This document shows positions 6,662-8,356 of a stretch of 8,356 bases of DNA, piece by piece. The notes beneath the pieces are model-generated. The model had not been told where the DNA came from, searched no databases, and saw nothing but the letters and a program-made list of their open reading frames with translations. The translations under genes and the position numbers were made by a program. The DNA is taken from positions 1-8,356 of the forward strand of contig JAITES010000216.1 of assembly GCA_031281925.1 (NCBI GenBank). The letters run 5' to 3'. The first letter of the stretch is position 1; every line of letters starts with the position of its first letter. This stretch comes from Treponema sp. Its GTDB lineage: Bacteria > Spirochaetota > Spirochaetia > Treponematales > Breznakiellaceae.

Positions 6662-7750
6662 ATGAAAAAAATACTGATTTTTACCGTTGCCGCACTATTC
6701 TGCGCAGGCGCCGCCCTGGCCGATACAGCCCAGACCATGCCGAAAGGCACGGGACGAGTCTATGTGGCCCCTACCTTCTTCTTTGTTCCCGGTATCTATG
6801 ACAGACTGGGTTCCTACAATGCCTATGAAGACGGAAAAGGCCGTATTATTGGCGGAAACCTGGGTTTTGCCACCGAATACGGCATACTGGACTGGTGTAC
6901 CATCGCGTTCCGCTGGGCGCCGGGCTGGAATTTCGCTTCCGACGTCGATCTTGATAACAGCGTCACCAAATCCGGCATCACCTATACCGACAGGAACGAA
7001 TACAACGTCAACGGTGTGGCCGACATGGATTTCGGCATCCGCTTCCTCATCGTTGGCGAAAACGCGCCGGTAAAGAATGAAATCATCAGAGTTTCGTTTG
7101 CTCCGGGACTCAAAATTCCCCTTCCCGGCCCGGATTTTGAGAGCCAGTACGCCTCGTATACCGATAACATCAAGGAATACTTCAACAAGGCGGCAGTCAG
7201 CGTCTATAGCGGACAGACACCGGAAGATCCCGCACACGGAATCTATACCGTCGGCAACCTTGACCGCCATGCCTTCGGCATCGGAGGCAGACTCAACGCC
7301 GACTACATCTTTAGCGAGAACTTCTATATAGGCTTCTGTACCGAATTTACACGCTACCTTACCACCATTCCCGCAAAAAAATACGGGTTTGAATACGGCG
7401 GCTCCCTGGACGGCAACTCCGTGGACTTTAGCAGTAAACTGAGTTTCGAGATTGAACCGGTCTATACCCGTATCCTCGGGAATAACGTGCTTACCGTCGG
7501 CCTGCCCCTCACGGTGAACATGGCGCCCCCTGTTGTCGCCAAATACGACGGCAGAACCATGGAAATCCTCGGTGAACAGATGCTCTTCAGCATGATGCCC
7601 CGGATAGGCTGCCTGTTCTTCGCAGGCCCCCTGCCCATGGAAGCCGAACTGGACTACACCCTGCCGATATACGGCAAGAACTACGCTGCCCAGCACGGGT
7701 TAACACTGCTTCTCAAGATTTACTTCGGCCTCCCCTCTTCCGGGAATTAG
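6662..7750 (+). CDS. Predicted outer-membrane beta-barrel-like protein, unknown function
   Basis: 362 residues, not assignable to a named family by eye. A type I signal peptide is clear: KK near the N-terminus, hydrophobic ILIFTVAALF, and an ALA cleavage site after A20 (mature start DTAQ). No lipobox is seen: the Cys at 14 has Phe at -1. The rest has no long hydrophobic helix but many alternating polar/aromatic strand-like runs (RVYVAPTFFFV, IIGGNLGFATEYG, NFYIGFCTEFTRY, AELDYTLPIYG) and a closing LLLKIYFGL strand near the end, as in outer-membrane barrels. Cysteines after cleavage include the DWC, FCTEF and GCLFF contexts. It follows the lipoprotein phosphatase at 15 nt, so the products probably share an envelope process. 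Porin, transporter or surface protein are all possible. Confidence 0.75.
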   Translation: MKKILIFTVAALFCAGAALADTAQTMPKGTGRVYVAPTFFFVPGIYDRLGSYNAYEDGKGRIIGGNLGFATEYGILDWCTIAFRWAPGWNFASDVDLDNSVTKSGITYTDRNEYNVNGVADMDFGIRFLIVGENAPVKNEIIRVSFAPGLKIPLPGPDFESQYASYTDNIKEYFNKAAVSVYSGQTPEDPAHGIYTVGNLDRHAFGIGGRLNADYIFSENFYIGFCTEFTRYLTTIPAKKYGFEYGGSLDGNSVDFSSKLSFEIEPVYTRILGNNVLTVGLPLTVNMAPPVVAKYDGRTMEILGEQMLFSMMPRIGCLFFAGPLPMEAELDYTLPIYGKNYAAQHGLTLLLKIYFGLPSSGN

Positions 7751-7769
7751 AGTTACGTGTTGTGAGTTA

Positions 7770-7798
7770 TTGACTAAAAAGGGCGTTTTTGCTAGGCT
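7770..7798 (+). promoter_or_regulatory. Candidate promoter of the tRNA-Lys gene
   Basis: TTGACT (7770-7775), 17 bp, TAGGCT (7793-7798), predicted start about 7805 and therefore a leader of only a few bases before the mature tRNA at 7809. The stretch after the -10 is GC-rich (GGGCTCGGG), as in growth-rate-controlled stable RNA promoters. The -10 matches at the important T, A and final T only. Confidence 0.55.
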
Positions 7799-7808
7799 TT
7801 TTGGGCTC

Positions 7809-7881
7809 GGGCCGCTAGCTCAGTAGGTAGAGCAAAGCCCTTTTAAGGCGTGGGTCGGCCGTTCGAATCGGCCGCGGCTCA
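7809..7881 (+). tRNA. tRNA-Lys (anticodon TTT)
   Basis: Full cloverleaf of 73 nt: acceptor GGGCCGC with GCGGCTC (one G.T pair at 2-71), D stem GCTC/GAGC with an 8-nt loop, anticodon loop CTTTTAA with TTT at 7842-7844, five-base extra region, T arm GGCCG-TTCGAAT-CGGCC, discriminator A (7881). No CCA is encoded; ATTTTTA follows. The anticodon stem AAGCC/GGCGT has an A.G mismatch at 28-42 (A7836, G7850), unusual for a functional lysine tRNA. All other stems are sound, so the gene is probably expressed, but it could be a variant or spare copy. Confidence 0.96.
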
Positions 7882-7900
7882 TTTTTACTCTCTGTCCTGT

Positions 7901-7906
7901 AAGGAG
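7901..7906 (+). promoter_or_regulatory. Orphan Shine-Dalgarno
   Basis: AAGGAG, 20 nt after the tRNA end. No ATG, GTG or TTG follows at a usable spacing; the nearest in-register triplet is ATT at 7915, whose frame closes after eight codons. It may be the leftover start site of the antitoxin fragment downstream. Confidence 0.4.
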
Positions 7907-7937
7907 TCAAAAAGTATTCTCGGATTAGAAAAACCGC

Positions 7938-7968
7938 TGTGAACAACTTGTGGAAAACAAAAACCACA
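7938..7968. repeat. TGTG-type repeats with a small inverted repeat
   Basis: TGTGAACAA (7938-7946) and TGTGGAAAA (7949-7957) recur at 11-bp spacing; the second is one base from a DnaA box (TGTGGATAA). TGTGG (7949-7953) and CCACA (7964-7968) form a 5-bp inverted repeat around an A-rich 10 nt, followed by a TATATATT run. It could be a binding site, a weak terminator or chance. Confidence 0.35.
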
Positions 7969-7983
7969 TATTTTATATATTAG

Positions 7984-8139
7984 GCGAGAAAGCGAAACAT
8001 CAAGCAAACCGTAGGAATCAGGCTGAACAAGAAAACGATTGATCGCTACAAGGCTTTGGGCAAAGGTTATACCGGAGTAATGGCTGCTGTTTTGGAATAT
8101 TCGATAGCCCATCCGGAAATACTCAAAAAGGCATTGTAG
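7984..8139 (+). pseudogene. C-terminal remnant of a BrnA-type antitoxin
   Basis: Open frame of 51 codons ending at TAG 8137, beginning right after an in-frame TAG (7981-7983), with no ATG/GTG/TTG before codon 33. The translation holds the family core KQTVGIRLNKK (7-17), YKALGKGYTGVMAAVLEY (22-39) and HPEILKKAL (43-51), matching the C-terminal DNA-binding half of BrnA antitoxins (RL...YKA.GKGYxxxMxxVL), which neutralise BrnT ribonucleases. The N-terminal toxin-binding half is missing and no toxin gene is seen. The frame continues upstream past the stop to GTG 7939 without similarity. It is best read as a decayed antitoxin; a non-canonical start cannot be excluded. Confidence 0.6.
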
Positions 8140-8323
8140 GCAGGTTGTTTTTTGCCTTACACCGGGTCATCGCTCTTGTGACGGCTGCAGTACCGGTGGG
8201 CAAGATGAACGTTTTCCAGGGTGGCTTAATATATCCGCTCTGGTATTCCCATGCCTGAACGCGGATGGCACAAGACGCCGATCCGGCCTTGACAAATCCC
8301 TGCGATTATGATAAATACATACC
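8140..8323. other. Poorly coding flank; no clear gene
   Basis: Short frames are present on both strands, the longest being a 61-codon minus-strand frame (8167-8352) with many Arg/Ser/Pro residues and no domain I recognise. AGGCA/TGCCT arms near 8138-8156 give a weak hairpin without a good T-run downstream. A TTGACA hexamer occurs at 8289-8294. Nothing here supports a gene firmly. Confidence 0.5.
8289..8317 (+). promoter_or_regulatory. Candidate promoter at the right edge
   Basis: Perfect -35 TTGACA (8289-8294), 17 bp, weak -10 TAAATA (8312-8317) in an AT-rich stretch. The predicted start, about 8324, coincides with the next ATG. Confidence 0.35.
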
Positions 8324-8356
8324 ATGAAGCTGTTCTGTTCCTTGCATAGCAAGAAA
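8324..8356 (+). CDS. Possible start of a gene running off the window
   Basis: ATG with 11 open codons to the edge, MKLFCSLHSKK. Basic and hydrophobic residues could begin a signal sequence, but the stretch is too short to tell. No Shine-Dalgarno precedes it; the only support is the TTGACA promoter candidate in front, which would give a leaderless message. Confidence 0.22.
   Translation, partial: MKLFCSLHSKK

Noticed and set aside
6695..7696. A 333-codon minus-strand frame opposite the outer-membrane gene
   Set aside because: Long but antisense to a gene with a signal peptide and SD; its translation is rich in Val/Gly/Asp/His without a domain, as expected for a reverse-complement shadow.
7776..7808. 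Terminator after the outer-membrane gene (AAAAAGGGCGTTTTT and CTTTTT run)
   Set aside because: Pairing is limited to A-T arms with no GC stem, and the stretch is better explained as the spacer and -10 of the tRNA promoter.
7938..7968. Possible replication origin from DnaA-box-like TGTGG elements next to an AT-rich run
   Set aside because: Only one near-match and one two-mismatch copy, no dnaA, dnaN or gyrB nearby; not enough for an origin.
8138..8156. Hairpin AGGCA/TGCCT after the antitoxin remnant as a terminator
   Set aside because: Five-base stem with a T-rich loop instead of a T-run after the stem; weak in both directions.
1..8356. CRISPR array, insertion sequence or transposase
   Set aside because: No regularly spaced repeats, no terminal inverted repeats with a transposase frame, and no Cas or integrase motifs were seen.

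Overview
The window most likely comes from a spirochaete of the Treponema group. This is an inference from three things: gene content (murG, cvpA, a delta-prime-like gene and a soluble NtrB/NtrC-type pair packed in one operon), a lipoprotein signal with a loose lipobox, and an outer-membrane barrel-like protein. No 16S or other marker is present, and base composition looks moderately GC-rich, so genus is not proven.

Left two thirds (1-5406, minus strand): one compact operon read right to left. It starts at an AT-rich divergent promoter region and runs: a 40-residue acidic small ORF, murG (lipid II synthesis), cvpA (four-helix membrane protein), a DNA polymerase III delta-prime-like clamp-loader gene, a soluble PAS histidine kinase, and a sigma-54 NtrC-type response regulator cut by the window edge. 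Three of the four junctions from murG onward are 4-base ATGA overlaps and the fourth is an 8-base overlap, so translation is probably coupled along the chain. Cell-wall synthesis, replication and a sigma-54 signalling pair are therefore likely made together.

Middle (5275-5506): a divergent intergenic region with candidate promoters in both directions, a 10-bp perfect inverted repeat, a 15-bp palindrome and a 9-bp direct repeat. It may hold an operator.

Right (5507-7750, plus strand): a two-gene unit, 15 bp apart. The first gene encodes a lipoprotein phosphatase with an HCxxGKDR active site (MptpB/IphP-like family). The second encodes a signal-peptide-bearing, probably beta-barrel outer-membrane protein of unknown function. 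The pair places a phosphatase and an envelope protein in the same compartment.

Far right (7751-8356): a tRNA-Lys(UUU) with a reasonable own promoter and an unusual A.G mismatch in the anticodon stem. It is followed by a start-less C-terminal remnant of a BrnA-type antitoxin, which still has an orphan Shine-Dalgarno in front. The window ends in poorly coding DNA with a promoter-like TTGACA element and the possible first 11 codons of another gene. This end looks like a small decayed accessory patch behind a tRNA gene.
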